Origin: Cupriavidus laharis
GTDB taxonomy: Bacteria > Pseudomonadota > Gammaproteobacteria > Burkholderiales > Burkholderiaceae
Assembly (NCBI RefSeq): GCF_914271435.1
Contig: NZ_CAJZAI010000007.1
Span: 62,001-126,000 of the forward strand
Length of the DNA: 64,000 nucleotides
Reading direction: 5' to 3'
A program made the position numbers and the translations under genes. The notes beneath the pieces were generated by a model. It made no database searches. It was not told the DNA's origin and saw nothing but the letters and a program-made list of their open reading frames with translations. Positions 1-12,801 of the stretch are shown one piece after another (position 1 is the stretch's first letter; every line of letters begins with the position of its first letter).

Positions 1-198
1 CCGCAGAGCGCGAACTTCACGCCCAATCTGGACAAGACGATCGGCTCGCACCTGCGCCTGTTCGGGGCGCAGCCGAGCGGGCTCGTGCTGACCGCGCCAC
101 CATTCAACCTGAAAGTGCTGTCCGCGCGGATTCTTTGCGAAGTTCCGGACAGCGGCGGTGTCATCCGCACCATCGCCTACGAATTGCCGGGGCGCTGA
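1..198 (+). CDS. C-terminal end of an unidentified protein (partial)
   Basis: Frame 1 is open from the first base to a TGA at 196-198, giving the last 65 residues of a protein whose start lies outside the window. The visible part ends in a Val/Leu-rich stretch (LVLTAPPFNLKVLSARILCE) that would fit a beta-sheet domain. I do not recognise the family. Codon usage has the high third-position GC of the neighbours, and a hairpin follows the stop, so I take it as a real gene end. Function is unknown. Confidence 0.5.
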   Translation, partial: PQSANFTPNLDKTIGSHLRLFGAQPSGLVLTAPPFNLKVLSARILCEVPDSGGVIRTIAYELPGR

Positions 199-208
199 GC
201 GCCGGAAA

Positions 209-250
209 ACGGGAGCCGTCACGTCAATGTGCACGGGACGGCTCTCCCGT
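209..250 (+). terminator. hairpin after the first gene, probable terminator
   Basis: An inverted repeat (ACGGGAGCCGTC at 209-220, GACGGCTCTCCCGT at 237-250, one small bulge) starts 11 nt after the stop of the partial gene. There is no U-tract, so this is a stable hairpin that may act as a Rho-assisted or weak terminator. Confidence 0.4.
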
Positions 251-452
251 ATTCTGCCCGCCGTATCACACGTACATTTCGCGTCACAGAAACGCTCGCG
301 GGTTTCCCGGCAGCGTTATTCGACGCCCGACCTTCCCACCTGCCGGCCCCCTGGACGTTGCACGCGCATCCTTGTCGGACGGAATCCACTGGCGCATCCG
401 CTTGCGGCTTTCCTATGCTATGCATTGGTCAATCCCGCCCCGGAGCCCAGCC

Positions 453-1205
453 ATGACGCGATACGCGCGATATGCCGTCCCTGCCATTGCCTGCATTGCC
501 CTGCAGGCCGGTTGCGCCAACATGAACATGGACAGCATGACGCAAGCGGGCGGCAGCCTGTTCTCGGCCGCCACGCTGACCGATGCCAACGTCAAGACCC
601 TGTCCGACCAGTCCTGCGCGGAAATGGACAAGAAGAACACCATTGCGGCAGCGGACAGCACCTATACCAAGCGGCTGGCCAACGTGATGAGCGGCCTGGG
701 CAACACCGGCCTGCCGCTGGACGCCAAGGTGTACATGACCCAGGACGTGAACGCCTGGGCGATGGCCAACGGTTGCGTGCGTGTCTACAGCGGCCTGATG
801 GACCTGATGTCCGACGATGAAGTCCGCGGCGTGGTGGGGCACGAGATCGGCCATGTCGCGCTGGGCCATACCAAGCACGCCATGCAGGTGGCGTACAGCA
901 CGTCGGCCGCGCGCGGCCTGCTCGGCTCGCTGGGCAGCCCGACACTCACCGCACTGACATCGTCGCAGCTCGCCGACCTTGGCGAGCAATTCATCAATGC
1001 GCAGTTCTCGCAACGGCAGGAAAGTGCCGCGGACGACTATTCGTTCGACCTGCTGACCAGGAACGGCGCCAACCGCCAGGCGCTGGCCTCCGCATTCCGC
1101 AAGCTGGCGACACTCGATGGCGGCCAATCCAGCATGCTCAGCAGCCACCCCGGATCGCTGGAGCGCGCCAAGCACATCGAGGCACGGCTAGCCGGCGGCA
1201 AGTAG
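453..1205 (+). CDS. M48-family zinc metalloprotease, predicted lipoprotein (LoiP/YggG-like)
   Basis: A 250-residue predicted outer-membrane lipoprotein protease. A hydrophobic N-terminus ends in a lipobox (LQAGC, Cys21). The zinc-binding HEIGH motif is at 130-134 and the third ligand lies in ESAAD at about 190-194, the arrangement of M48 peptidases. Proteins of this type (Escherichia coli LoiP/YcaL, BepA relatives) degrade misassembled envelope proteins. The ATG at 453 is chosen because it directly precedes a proper signal peptide; upstream in-frame codons give an implausible Arg-rich extension. It is monocistronic, with about 250 nt of non-coding DNA on each side. Confidence 0.85.
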   Translation: MTRYARYAVPAIACIALQAGCANMNMDSMTQAGGSLFSAATLTDANVKTLSDQSCAEMDKKNTIAAADSTYTKRLANVMSGLGNTGLPLDAKVYMTQDVNAWAMANGCVRVYSGLMDLMSDDEVRGVVGHEIGHVALGHTKHAMQVAYSTSAARGLLGSLGSPTLTALTSSQLADLGEQFINAQFSQRQESAADDYSFDLLTRNGANRQALASAFRKLATLDGGQSSMLSSHPGSLERAKHIEARLAGGK

Positions 1206-1466
1206 CGCGGCGCCCCCGATCGGGTGAACTGCGGCCAGGCCGCCACGCTGCGGCGCAGCAGCCATTGATCGCACATTGACCGCATTTAATTCACGGACAA
1301 AAGCTTTCAGTACGCCGGTTGCACCCCGACAGTGATAATCCATCACGCTGCATCCCCTGCGGATGCTGGTGCGTACTGGCCTGCACGGCCGCGCGTTTCG
1401 GGCGGCCGTGCGCGACGGCACGTATCCGCGCTATGCCGCACGATCCAAGGATATCGCTGCCGCGCC

Positions 1467-3170
1467 ATGGAATTGCTTTCAGGCCTGCTTGCCTCGCAAC
1501 CGGAGATTGCGCTCTTTCTTGCGCTCGCGATCGGCCATGCCATTGGCGCGATCCGGTTCGGGCCGTTCCAGCTCGGCGGCATCTGCGGCACGCTGATTGC
1601 CGCGCTCGTGATCGGGCAAAGCGGGTCGCGGCTCGATGATGATGTCAAGAACGTTGCCTTCGCCGTCTTCATCTTTGCGCTGGGCTTCACCGGCGGTCCG
1701 CAGTTCTTTGCCAATGTCGGGCGCGAATGGCGCATCGGGCTGCTGTCGGTCGTGGAAGTCTTTGTACTGCTGATCCTGCTGGCCATCGCAGTGCCGCTGC
1801 TCGGGCTGGACCAGGGCACGGCCGCCGGCCTGCTCGCCGGCGCCGCGACCGAGTCAGCCGTAATCGGCACCGCGTCCGAAGCGATTTCCCGGCTGGGCGT
1901 CTCGCCGGAGCAAGTGCGCGTGCTGCAGACCAATATCGTCACGGCGTACAGCGTGACCTACCTGTTCGGACTGGTCTCGATCGTCCTGTTCACGAGCCAG
2001 TTCGCACCCTGGTTGTTACGCGTGAACCTGCGTGAATCCGCCGGGAAGCTGTGGCAGAAACTCGGTGGCGAGAACGACATGGGCGAAGGCCAGAGCAGCG
2101 CGCTGCCGCTGCTGGTCGCACGCGTGCTGCGTGTGGAAGGCGTGGCCGGCAACTCCGTACTGGAAGCCGAAAAGCTGGTCGCGCTCGGCGTGACGATCCG
2201 GCGTGTGCGGCGCGACGGGAATACGTTCCGGCCGACGCCTGCGGAGGTCCTGCGTGCCGGTGACGTGGTGCTCGCGGTCGGCCGGCGCGACGCCATGGTG
2301 ACCTTCACCGGCCTGGTCGGCCCCGAAATGCTCGATGAGCCCGATGCGCCCGGCATGGAAGCCGTGCAGAGCGAGCAGGACGTACTGCTCACGCGGCGCG
2401 AAGTCGGCGGCCTGACCCTCGCGCGGCTGCGCCAGATGGCTGATGTCGGCATGGGCCGCGGCGTCTATATCCAGCGCATCGCACGCATGCAGCACAGCGT
2501 CCCCACGCTGCCGGAGACCGTGCTGGAGCGTGGCGACGTGCTGACGCTGACCGGCCCGCAGGAAGCCGTGCAGCGCGTGGTGCCGGAACTCGGCTACCCG
2601 GTCACGCCGACCATCAAGACGGACTTCGTGTTCCTGGGCATCGGCGTGCTGCTGGGCATGCTGATCGGTTCGTTTAGCGTCAGGCTTGGCCAGGCCGATC
2701 TCACGCTGGGCACGGGCGGCGGTTGCCTGGTGTCGGGCCTGATGTTCGGCTGGCTGCGCGCGCGCGTGCCGCTGTTCGGCTCTCTGCCCTCGTCCGCCGC
2801 CGAGATCCTGAAGGACTTTGGCCTGGCCACGTTCATTGCCGCCGTGGGCCTGTCGGCCGGCCCCGACGCCATCAAGCTCATTCGCGAATACGGCCTGATT
2901 TTGCCGGTAGCGGGCATCCTGGTCTCGGTGGTACCGGCCGCGATATCGCTGTTCATCGGCCACCGCTGGCTGAAGCTCGATACGCCGATCCTGCTCGGCG
3001 CTGTCGCCGGCCAGCACTGCAGCACGCCGACGATCATGGCGCTGACCAGCGCAGCCGGCAACGGCACCCCGGTGATCGGCTACACGATCACGTATGCGAT
3101 TTCCAATGTCCTGCTTCCGCTGCTGGGCCCCGTGTCGGTGGCCATGGCGGGAGCGCTGGCAAGGCATTGA
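1467..3170 (+). CDS. aspT: AspT-type aspartate:alanine exchanger, copy 1
   Basis: A 567-residue inner-membrane antiporter of the AAE family. A block of hydrophobic helices (about residues 1-200) is followed by two cytoplasmic TrkA-C (RCK-C) domains (about 210-370; VVLAVGRRDAMV lies at the end of the first) and a second hydrophobic block to the C-terminus, the standard AspT layout. In Tetragenococcus AspT swaps external L-aspartate for internal L-alanine. The gene is followed after 108 nt by a paralogue and then by aspartate 4-decarboxylase, which makes the substrate pair very likely. The ATG at 1467 (MELLSGLL) matches the N-terminus of copy 2; upstream in-frame codons are not membrane-like. 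Confidence 0.85.
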   Translation: MELLSGLLASQPEIALFLALAIGHAIGAIRFGPFQLGGICGTLIAALVIGQSGSRLDDDVKNVAFAVFIFALGFTGGPQFFANVGREWRIGLLSVVEVFVLLILLAIAVPLLGLDQGTAAGLLAGAATESAVIGTASEAISRLGVSPEQVRVLQTNIVTAYSVTYLFGLVSIVLFTSQFAPWLLRVNLRESAGKLWQKLGGENDMGEGQSSALPLLVARVLRVEGVAGNSVLEAEKLVALGVTIRRVRRDGNTFRPTPAEVLRAGDVVLAVGRRDAMVTFTGLVGPEMLDEPDAPGMEAVQSEQDVLLTRREVGGLTLARLRQMADVGMGRGVYIQRIARMQHSVPTLPETVLERGDVLTLTGPQEAVQRVVPELGYPVTPTIKTDFVFLGIGVLLGMLIGSFSVRLGQADLTLGTGGGCLVSGLMFGWLRARVPLFGSLPSSAAEILKDFGLATFIAAVGLSAGPDAIKLIREYGLILPVAGILVSVVPAAISLFIGHRWLKLDTPILLGAVAGQHCSTPTIMALTSAAGNGTPVIGYTITYAISNVLLPLLGPVSVAMAGALARH

Positions 3171-3278
3171 CAGACGCGGCACGCAGATACCGCGCGAGAA
3201 GACTGTCCCTGCAACAACCCGACAGCAGTTTGTCGAAATCGTCGTCTCAACTCGCATCGCTCGCTTCAGGAGGGCACC

Positions 3279-4964
3279 ATGGAATGGTTGCATGACATCT
3301 TCCAGAAATCGCCGGAATCAGCGCTATTCCTGTCGCTGGCCGTCGGCTACGCCATTGGCAAGATCACGTTCGGGCGCTTTCAGCTCGGTGGTGTGGCCGG
3401 CTCGCTGCTGGCGGCGGTGGTGATCAGCCAGTTTGGCGTCCAGATCGACAATGGCGTCAAGGCAGTGATGTTTGCCGTCTTCATCTATGCGGTGGGCTAC
3501 GAGAGCGGCCCGCAGTTCTTCAACTCGCTGAACCGCAGTTCGCTGCGCGAGATCGCCATGGCTGTCTTCATGGCGGTATGCGGGCTGGCCACGGTGGTCG
3601 TGCTGGCCAAGATCTTTGATCTCGACAAGGGCATCGCGGCCGGCCTCGCCGCAGGGGGCATGACCCAGTCAGCCATCATCGGCACGGCAGGCGATGCGAT
3701 CACCAAGCTCGGCCTGCCGGCGGACGAGGTGAAGCGGCTGCAGGCCAACGTCGCGATCGGCTATGCCGTCACCTATGTGTTCGGCTCGCTCGGCGCGATC
3801 ATCGTCTGTGTGAACATCCTGCCGCGCTTCATGAAGGCGGACCTCAAGGTCGAGGCCAAGAAGATGGAAGCCAAGCTGCACGGCGGCCTGCCGCAGTTTG
3901 GTCCGGGCCAGCGTGGCGCGCTGTCGCGCCTGACGGGCCGCCTGTTTCGCGTCACCGACGCTGCCGGCAAGACCGTTTCGCAGATCGAGATCGGCGGCGA
4001 AGACCTGGTCACGGTCGAGAAACTCCAGCGCGGCGGCAAGCAGATCGAGGTCAAGCAGGACGAGGTGCTCAAGGAAGGCGACCTGGTCCTGCTGGTGGGC
4101 CGCCGCGACGCCATGGTGCCAACCGCTTCGCAGATCGGCGAGGAAGTCGCGGACGCGGAGGGCATGGGCGTGGTCATGCAGACGCGCAAGGTGGTCTTCA
4201 CCACCAAGGGCATGAACAACAAGACGGTCGCGGAGATTGTGGAAATGGTGGGACGCGACATGCGCCATGGCGTCTATATCGAACACATCGAGCGCTATGA
4301 CAACCCGCTTCCGCTGCTGCCCGAACTGAAGCTGCAGCATGGCGACATCCTCACGCTCTATGGCACGCCGGCCGATACCAAGCGCGCGTCGCAGATGGCG
4401 GGCTATGAGCTGGTGCCGAGCGAGAAGACCGACTTTGTCTATTTCGGCGCCGGCGTGCTCGTAGGTCTGCTGATCGGCCTTCTGGTATGGCGCGTGGGCT
4501 CGATCCCGCTGACGCTCGGTGCCGGTGGCGGTGCACTGCTGTCCGGCCTGGTATTCGGCTGGGCGCGGTCCAAGCACAAGATGTTCGGCGCGATGCCTAC
4601 CGCTGCCTGCCAGCTGCTCAAGGATTTCGGGCTGGCCTCGTTCGTCGCCATCGTCGGCATCAACTCAGGCCTGCAGGCTGCCACCACGTTGAAGCAACAA
4701 GGCCTGACCATCTTCATCCTCGGTGCCGTTGTCACGCTGCTGCCGCTGTTCCTGACCATGTTCTTCGGCCGCTATGTGCTCAGGTACGACAACGCGGCAC
4801 TGCTCGCCGGCGCGCTGTCCGGCTCGCGCAGCGCCAACCCCGCGTTCGGCGGCATCCTCGACAAGGCGGAAAGCCCGGTGCCGACCGTGCCTTTTGCCAT
4901 CACCTATGCCATCGCCAACGTGCTGCTGACGCTGCTCGGACCGCTGGTGGTGGGCCTCGTGTAG
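3279..4964 (+). CDS. AspT-type aspartate:alanine exchanger, copy 2
   Basis: A 561-residue paralogue of the preceding gene with the same order: N-terminal membrane block, two TrkA-C domains (VLLVGRRDAMVP within the first), C-terminal membrane block. A strong ribosome site (AGGAGGG) lies 7 nt before the ATG. The two copies share many motifs (AIGKITFGRFQLGG against AIGAIRFGPFQLGG; DFGLA in both) but differ throughout, so this is not a recent duplication. The exchangers may differ in substrate or affinity, or may act as a heteromer; sequence alone does not decide. It is probably co-transcribed with copy 1 and asdA. Confidence 0.85.
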   Translation: MEWLHDIFQKSPESALFLSLAVGYAIGKITFGRFQLGGVAGSLLAAVVISQFGVQIDNGVKAVMFAVFIYAVGYESGPQFFNSLNRSSLREIAMAVFMAVCGLATVVVLAKIFDLDKGIAAGLAAGGMTQSAIIGTAGDAITKLGLPADEVKRLQANVAIGYAVTYVFGSLGAIIVCVNILPRFMKADLKVEAKKMEAKLHGGLPQFGPGQRGALSRLTGRLFRVTDAAGKTVSQIEIGGEDLVTVEKLQRGGKQIEVKQDEVLKEGDLVLLVGRRDAMVPTASQIGEEVADAEGMGVVMQTRKVVFTTKGMNNKTVAEIVEMVGRDMRHGVYIEHIERYDNPLPLLPELKLQHGDILTLYGTPADTKRASQMAGYELVPSEKTDFVYFGAGVLVGLLIGLLVWRVGSIPLTLGAGGGALLSGLVFGWARSKHKMFGAMPTAACQLLKDFGLASFVAIVGINSGLQAATTLKQQGLTIFILGAVVTLLPLFLTMFFGRYVLRYDNAALLAGALSGSRSANPAFGGILDKAESPVPTVPFAITYAIANVLLTLLGPLVVGLV

Positions 4965-6694
<1,730 letters not shown>

Positions 6695-6728
6695 GCGCGC
6701 TGGCGCCGGACGGCCCGACGGGTGGCGC

Positions 6729-6860
6729 GTGCCGAAGCCGCGGCCGGGCTACGGTACGCAGAATGCCCAGATGGTGCTGGTGTCGATGATCCACAACGCC
6801 GTGCGCCGCGTGGTGATCACCACGCCCTACACGGACTTGGCAGAACCTTTGCAGGCTGGC
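6729..6860 (+). pseudogene. relic of a phospholipase D/cardiolipin synthase-like gene
   Basis: Between the convergent asdA and hutG lies a short frame encoding QMVLVSMIHNAVRRVVITTP followed by YTDLAEPLQ. This resembles the start of the second half of cardiolipin synthases, where an (I/A)xxARxxVxITTPYFVPDE segment precedes the second HKD motif. No HKD motif, start or C-terminus remains. It is best read as a decayed fragment of a formerly longer gene. The resemblance was judged by eye and the segment is short. Confidence 0.35.
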
Positions 6861-6896
6861 GGATTCGTTGTCGTGAGGGTAGTGGCTACGGCATGC

Positions 6897-6920
6897 GCTG
6901 GCCCTCACCTGAGGGCCAGC
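6897..6920. terminator. perfect hairpin between convergent asdA and hutG
   Basis: A 10-bp perfect stem (GCTGGCCCTC/GAGGGCCAGC) with a 4-nt loop lies 30 nt beyond the hutG stop and about 200 nt beyond the asdA stop. It has no T-run on either strand, so it is probably an RNA 3'-end stabiliser or a Rho-dependent end for the long hut transcript. Confidence 0.5.
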
Positions 6921-6950
6921 CTGTCCACGCGCCACGGAACATCGCCTTGC

Positions 6951-7763
6951 TCAGCGCCCTTCCACAAACCCCAGCACCGCCACCAGCATCTGCTTCAACG
7001 ACGGCTGCAACGCCGAGGCCTTCGCCTCGTCATACGCAAACGGATACGACTCGCTCATATACGCCGACTGCGCCAGCTCCAGCTGCACCGCATGCACGCC
7101 GTCACGCGGCTGCCCGTAATTGCGCGTGATATAGCCGCCCTTGAAGCGCCCGTTCAGCACGGCCGTATGGCCGGGCACATCTTGCGCGATCTCCAGCAGC
7201 TCGTCGGCCAGCGCCTGGTCGCAGCTCTCGCCGTTGGCCGTGCCGAGGTTGAAGTCCGGTAGCTTGCCTTCGAAGAAGCGCGGCAGCACCGAGCGGATCG
7301 AATGCGCATCCCATAGCGCCACGGTGCCGTGCTGCTGGCGCAGGCGTGCCAGCTCTTCGGCCAGCGCGGCATGGTAGGGCCGCCATACGGCGTCACGGCG
7401 CGCGCCGATCTCGGCGTCGTCAGGGCCCACGCCATTGGCGTACAGCGGCGTCTTGTCGAAGGTGTCGACCGGGCACAGGCCGGTGGTGTCCTGGCCGGGA
7501 TAGAGGTTGGCGTTGTCGGGCGGACGGTTCAGGTCCACCACGTAGCGCGAATGCGTGGCCGCCAGGACGGAGGCGCCGAGTTCGCGCGCGAAGTCGTAGA
7601 GGCGTTCCAGGTGCCAGTCGGTATCGGGCACGGTGCGCGCCTCGGCAGTCAGCCGCTGCGACACCGTGGCAGGCAGGTAGGTGCCGACGTGCGGCATCGA
7701 TACCAGCAGCGGACGGGTGCCGCGATGCAGGGTAAAGGCTGGGGTATCGGTAGAAAAGGACAT
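6951..7763 (-). CDS. hutG: N-formylglutamate deformylase
   Basis: A 270-residue enzyme releasing formate from N-formyl-L-glutamate to give glutamate, the last step of the five-step histidine pathway. LLVSMPHVGTYLP near the N-terminus and DTDWHLERLYDFA are typical of the HutG/FGase family, which has a zinc-peptidase-like fold. I use the ATG at 7763 (MSFSTDTPAFTL); the upstream TTG at 7796 is possible but gives an atypical 11-residue extension. It is the last gene of the cluster, 51 nt after hutF. Confidence 0.93.
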   Translation of the reverse strand: MSFSTDTPAFTLHRGTRPLLVSMPHVGTYLPATVSQRLTAEARTVPDTDWHLERLYDFARELGASVLAATHSRYVVDLNRPPDNANLYPGQDTTGLCPVDTFDKTPLYANGVGPDDAEIGARRDAVWRPYHAALAEELARLRQQHGTVALWDAHSIRSVLPRFFEGKLPDFNLGTANGESCDQALADELLEIAQDVPGHTAVLNGRFKGGYITRNYGQPRDGVHAVQLELAQSAYMSESYPFAYDEAKASALQPSLKQMLVAVLGFVEGR

Positions 7764-7814
7764 GGTCTGTGCGATGCTGGGCAGCACGCGGCGCAAGTCC
7801 GCGTGCTGCCGGTT

Positions 7815-9221
7815 TCAGTCTGCCAGCAGGCTGGCGCGCGCGGCGACGAACAGCTGGCCGGCTTCCGCCTGTAGCGGATGCGCGCCATGCTGCACGCGGC
7901 AACGGCCAGCGGTGCGGACTTCCGCTAGTGTCTCATGACCGTGGTTGGCAAAGACGTGGGTAGCCAGTGCCTGGGCACCGTCGAGCCCCGCCAGCGCGGG
8001 ATGCGCGCCGTCGAGCACGACGAAATCGGCCTGCTGGCCCGGCGCCAGCCCGGCCACCGCACGCCCCGCGGCACGCGCGCCGCCGGCCACGGCTTCCAGG
8101 TACAGGCGATCCGCGACCTGCATGTGCGACTCCGACGCCAGCACATTGCGCTGTTGCAGCGCAAGCCTCTGGCCGTACTCGAACATGCGCAGTTCCTCGG
8201 CCACGCTGACGCTGGCATGGCTATCCGAGCCGATGCCCCAGGCACCGTGCTGGGCGAGGTAAGGCGCGGCCTCGAACACACCGTCGCCGAGATTAGCCTC
8301 GGTAGTCGGACAAATGCCGGCCACAGCGCCGCTGTGCGCGAGGCGCCGGCGTTCGTCCCAGTCCATGTGGGTCGCATGCACCAGGCACCAGCGCGCATCG
8401 ACCTCGGCATGGTCGAGCAGCCATTCCACCGGACGGATGCCGGTCGAGGCAATGCATTCATCAACCTCGCGCTGCTGCTCGGCGATGTGGATGTGCACGG
8501 GTGCGGTCGGGTCGATCGCGTTCAGGCCGGCCAGCGCGTGCGCAAGGCTCTGCTGCGGCACCGCGCGCAGCGAGTGCGGCGCCAGCCCCAGGCGCGCGCG
8601 CTGCTCGGCGCATGCCGGGACCAGCCGCTCCAGCAGCTTCAGCATGGCGTCGGTGTCGTGCAGGAAACGGCGTTGCTCGGCCAGCGGCGGCTTGTCGCCG
8701 AAGCCGGCGGTCTGGTACAGCACGGGCAGCAGCGTCATGCCGATGCCGGCACGGCCGGCCGCGCGCAGCAGGCGCAGCGACATCTCGCCCGCGTCGGCGT
8801 AGGCCTTGCCGTCGATGTCATGGTGCACGTAGTGGAACTCGCACACGCTGGTGTAGCCGGCGCGCAGCATCTCGATGTAGAGCTGCGTGGCAATGGCCTC
8901 CAGCGTATCGGGCGACAGGCGCTGCGCAAAGCGGTACATCAGCGTGCGCCAGCTCCAGAACGAGTCCGCTCCGGCGGGATCGGCGCCCGGCTTCACGCTG
9001 CGGTATTCGGTCAGCCCGGCGAAGCCGCGCTGGAACGCATGCGAGTGCAGGTTCGGCATGCCGGGCAGCACCGGGCCGGCCGCGCGCGGCACGCCGGCGG
9101 CGGCTGCCGCGCCGGCCTGTACCGTCGTCAGGCGGCCATCGGCGTCCCAGGCCAGCAGCACGTCGCGCGCCCAGCCAGTGGGCAGTAGTGCATGGGGCGC
9201 AAGGATGCGTGCTTCATTCAT
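7815..9221 (-). CDS. hutF: formimidoylglutamate deiminase
   Basis: A 468-residue amidohydrolase-superfamily enzyme hydrolysing N-formimidoyl-L-glutamate to N-formyl-L-glutamate and ammonia. The metal-binding HSHAFQRG lies at 59-66, and the later metal/catalytic regions HIHIAEQ, LVHATH and GSDSHAS are all visible. HutF together with HutG defines the two-enzyme route that bypasses direct formiminoglutamase. The ATG at 9221 has GGAGGG about 10 nt upstream and lies 4 nt after the hutI stop, so translation is probably coupled. Confidence 0.95.
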   Translation of the reverse strand: MNEARILAPHALLPTGWARDVLLAWDADGRLTTVQAGAAAAAGVPRAAGPVLPGMPNLHSHAFQRGFAGLTEYRSVKPGADPAGADSFWSWRTLMYRFAQRLSPDTLEAIATQLYIEMLRAGYTSVCEFHYVHHDIDGKAYADAGEMSLRLLRAAGRAGIGMTLLPVLYQTAGFGDKPPLAEQRRFLHDTDAMLKLLERLVPACAEQRARLGLAPHSLRAVPQQSLAHALAGLNAIDPTAPVHIHIAEQQREVDECIASTGIRPVEWLLDHAEVDARWCLVHATHMDWDERRRLAHSGAVAGICPTTEANLGDGVFEAAPYLAQHGAWGIGSDSHASVSVAEELRMFEYGQRLALQQRNVLASESHMQVADRLYLEAVAGGARAAGRAVAGLAPGQQADFVVLDGAHPALAGLDGAQALATHVFANHGHETLAEVRTAGRCRVQHGAHPLQAEAGQLFVAARASLLAD

Positions 9222-9225
9222 GCTC

Positions 9226-10497
9226 TCATGCCCTCCCGCTATCGTGTGACGGCGCTGGATGGATACATCCCTGCCGCACGACCGCCGCGGCCGGATTGCG
9301 GCCGAACCAGTAGGCCAGTTCCGCCGGCGAATCGACGCGCCAGAGCACGAAATCCGCCGCGCGTCCGGCAGCCAGCCGCCCATGGCGACCGGTTGCACCG
9401 AGCGCGCGCGCCGCGTGCGTGGTCACGCCAGCCAGCGCCTCGGGCACGGTCAGGCGGAACAGCGTGCAGGCCATGTTCATCATCAGCAGCAGCGATGTGA
9501 CCGGCGATGTACCCGGATTGTGATCCGTGGAGATCGCCATTGGCACGCCGTACTGGCGCAGCAGTGCGATCGGCGGCAGGTTCGTGTCACGCAGGAAATA
9601 ATAGGCGCCCGGCAGCAGCACTGCCACCGTGCCTGCGGCCGCCATGGCCGCCACGCCGGCTTCGTCCAGGTGCTCGAGGTGGTCCGCCGACAGCGCGCGG
9701 TGGCGCGCAGCCAGCGCAGCGCCGCCGAGGTTGCTCAGCTGCTCCGCATGCAGCTTGACCGGCAGGCCATGGCGGGCGGCTGCGTCGAAGACGCACTCGG
9801 TCTGCGCCAGCGAGAAGCCGACCGATTCGCAGAAGGCATCGACGGCATCGACGAGCCCTTCTTCCGCGAGTGCCGGCAGCATGGTGTTGCAGACCAGATC
9901 GATGTAATCGTCGGCACGGCCCGCATATTCCGGCGGCAGCGCATGCGCGCCGAGGAAGGTCGTGTGCACCGACACGCCGAACGCTTCGCCAAGGCGGCGT
10001 GCGACGCGCAGTTGCCGGCGCTCCGCCTCCAGTTCCAGGCCATAGCCGGACTTGATCTCGATGGCCGTCACGCCTTCGGCCAGCAGCGGCGCCAGGCGGG
10101 CAGCCGCTTGCGCGAACAGCGTGTCTTCGTCGGCGGCACGGGTAGCGCGCACCGAAGACACGATGCCGCCACCGGCGCGCGCGATCTCCTCGTAGCTGGC
10201 GCCGGCCAGGCGCATGGCGAATTCGTCGGCACGCTGGCCGCCGTAGACGAGGTGCGTATGGCAATCGACCAGTCCAGGCGTGATCCATGCCCCGCCCGCG
10301 TCATGGCGCGGCAGGCCGCGATAGCCGTCGGGCAGCTCCGCTTCAGGGCCGAGCCAGGCGATAGTGCCCTGTTCCACGACCAGCGCACCATCGCGCACTG
10401 CCCGGCCAGGGTCGGCGTCCGGCAGCAGGTGGCAGTGATGCCAGACGCCGTCCGCGGAGCGGGCGCCGGAAAGGCTCGATGCAATGGGCGCACTCAT
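9226..10497 (-). CDS. hutI: imidazolonepropionase
   Basis: A 423-residue metal-dependent amidohydrolase opening the ring of 4-imidazolone-5-propanoate to formimidoylglutamate. [10 protein letters not shown] (His80, His82) carries the first metal ligands, IEIKSGYGL and FLGAHALP are family signatures, and [10 protein letters not shown] holds the late Asp. The start ATG overlaps the hutD stop by 4 nt (ATGA), which indicates translational coupling. Confidence 0.96.
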   Translation of the reverse strand: MSAPIASSLSGARSADGVWHHCHLLPDADPGRAVRDGALVVEQGTIAWLGPEAELPDGYRGLPRHDAGGAWITPGLVDCHTHLVYGGQRADEFAMRLAGASYEEIARAGGGIVSSVRATRAADEDTLFAQAAARLAPLLAEGVTAIEIKSGYGLELEAERRQLRVARRLGEAFGVSVHTTFLGAHALPPEYAGRADDYIDLVCNTMLPALAEEGLVDAVDAFCESVGFSLAQTECVFDAAARHGLPVKLHAEQLSNLGGAALAARHRALSADHLEHLDEAGVAAMAAAGTVAVLLPGAYYFLRDTNLPPIALLRQYGVPMAISTDHNPGTSPVTSLLLMMNMACTLFRLTVPEALAGVTTHAARALGATGRHGRLAAGRAADFVLWRVDSPAELAYWFGRNPAAAVVRQGCIHPAPSHDSGRA

Positions 10498-11083
10498 TGG
10501 CCGCTCTCCGTTGTCAGCGTGACGCACAGGCACAGCGCATCGGCGTCGAGCGGCGCCAGCGCGTGGAACGCCGCGGTGACGCCCGCGGGATACCAGACGC
10601 CCTCGTTGGCGCGCAGCGGCTCCATCAGGCTTGCGCCGGGATCGCGCCAATCGCCCCTGAGCACGAACAGCGCCACAGCGTCCTCGCCCGAGCTGAAGGA
10701 GAAGCCGTGCTGCATGGCATGCACCTGCGCGCGGCAGACACCGCGGCGTGCCATCACGTTGAAGTCGCGCGTGGCGCCAGCAATGAGCGTCGCGTCGACT
10801 GCTACATCGCCCGAAAAAGCGAACGGTTCGCCGATGGTTGCGAGCCGGTAGTCGAAGCTGCCGTCGGCGGCGTGCAGGCGCACGCCTGCACCGTCGAGCA
10901 GCACGATCTGCCGGTCGATCCCCGCGAACGCGGAGAATGGCCCGTCCGCCGCGATATCGGCGACGCTGATGCGCCAGGCAAAGTCATCAAGCCCCGCATC
11001 GGGCGGCCACACAGCGACCTCGCGCGTGGTGCCGCCGCCGTTCTTCCATGGCGTCGGTTCAATCGAGTCAAGGGCGAAGCGGG

Positions 11084-11087
<4 letters not shown>
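10494..11087 (-). CDS. hutD: HutD-family cupin
   Basis: A 197-residue HutD/Ves-family protein with a beta-rich bicupin-like fold. [12 protein letters not shown] near the N-terminus is the family signature. In Pseudomonas, HutD is thought to cap hut expression by binding a pathway intermediate, but its biochemical role is not settled. It overlaps both neighbours by ATGA junctions (hutU upstream, hutI downstream), so its level is tied to the catabolic enzymes. Confidence 0.9.
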
Positions 11088-12784
<1,697 letters not shown>

Positions 12785-12801
12785 GGGGACTCTCTCCTTG
12801 C

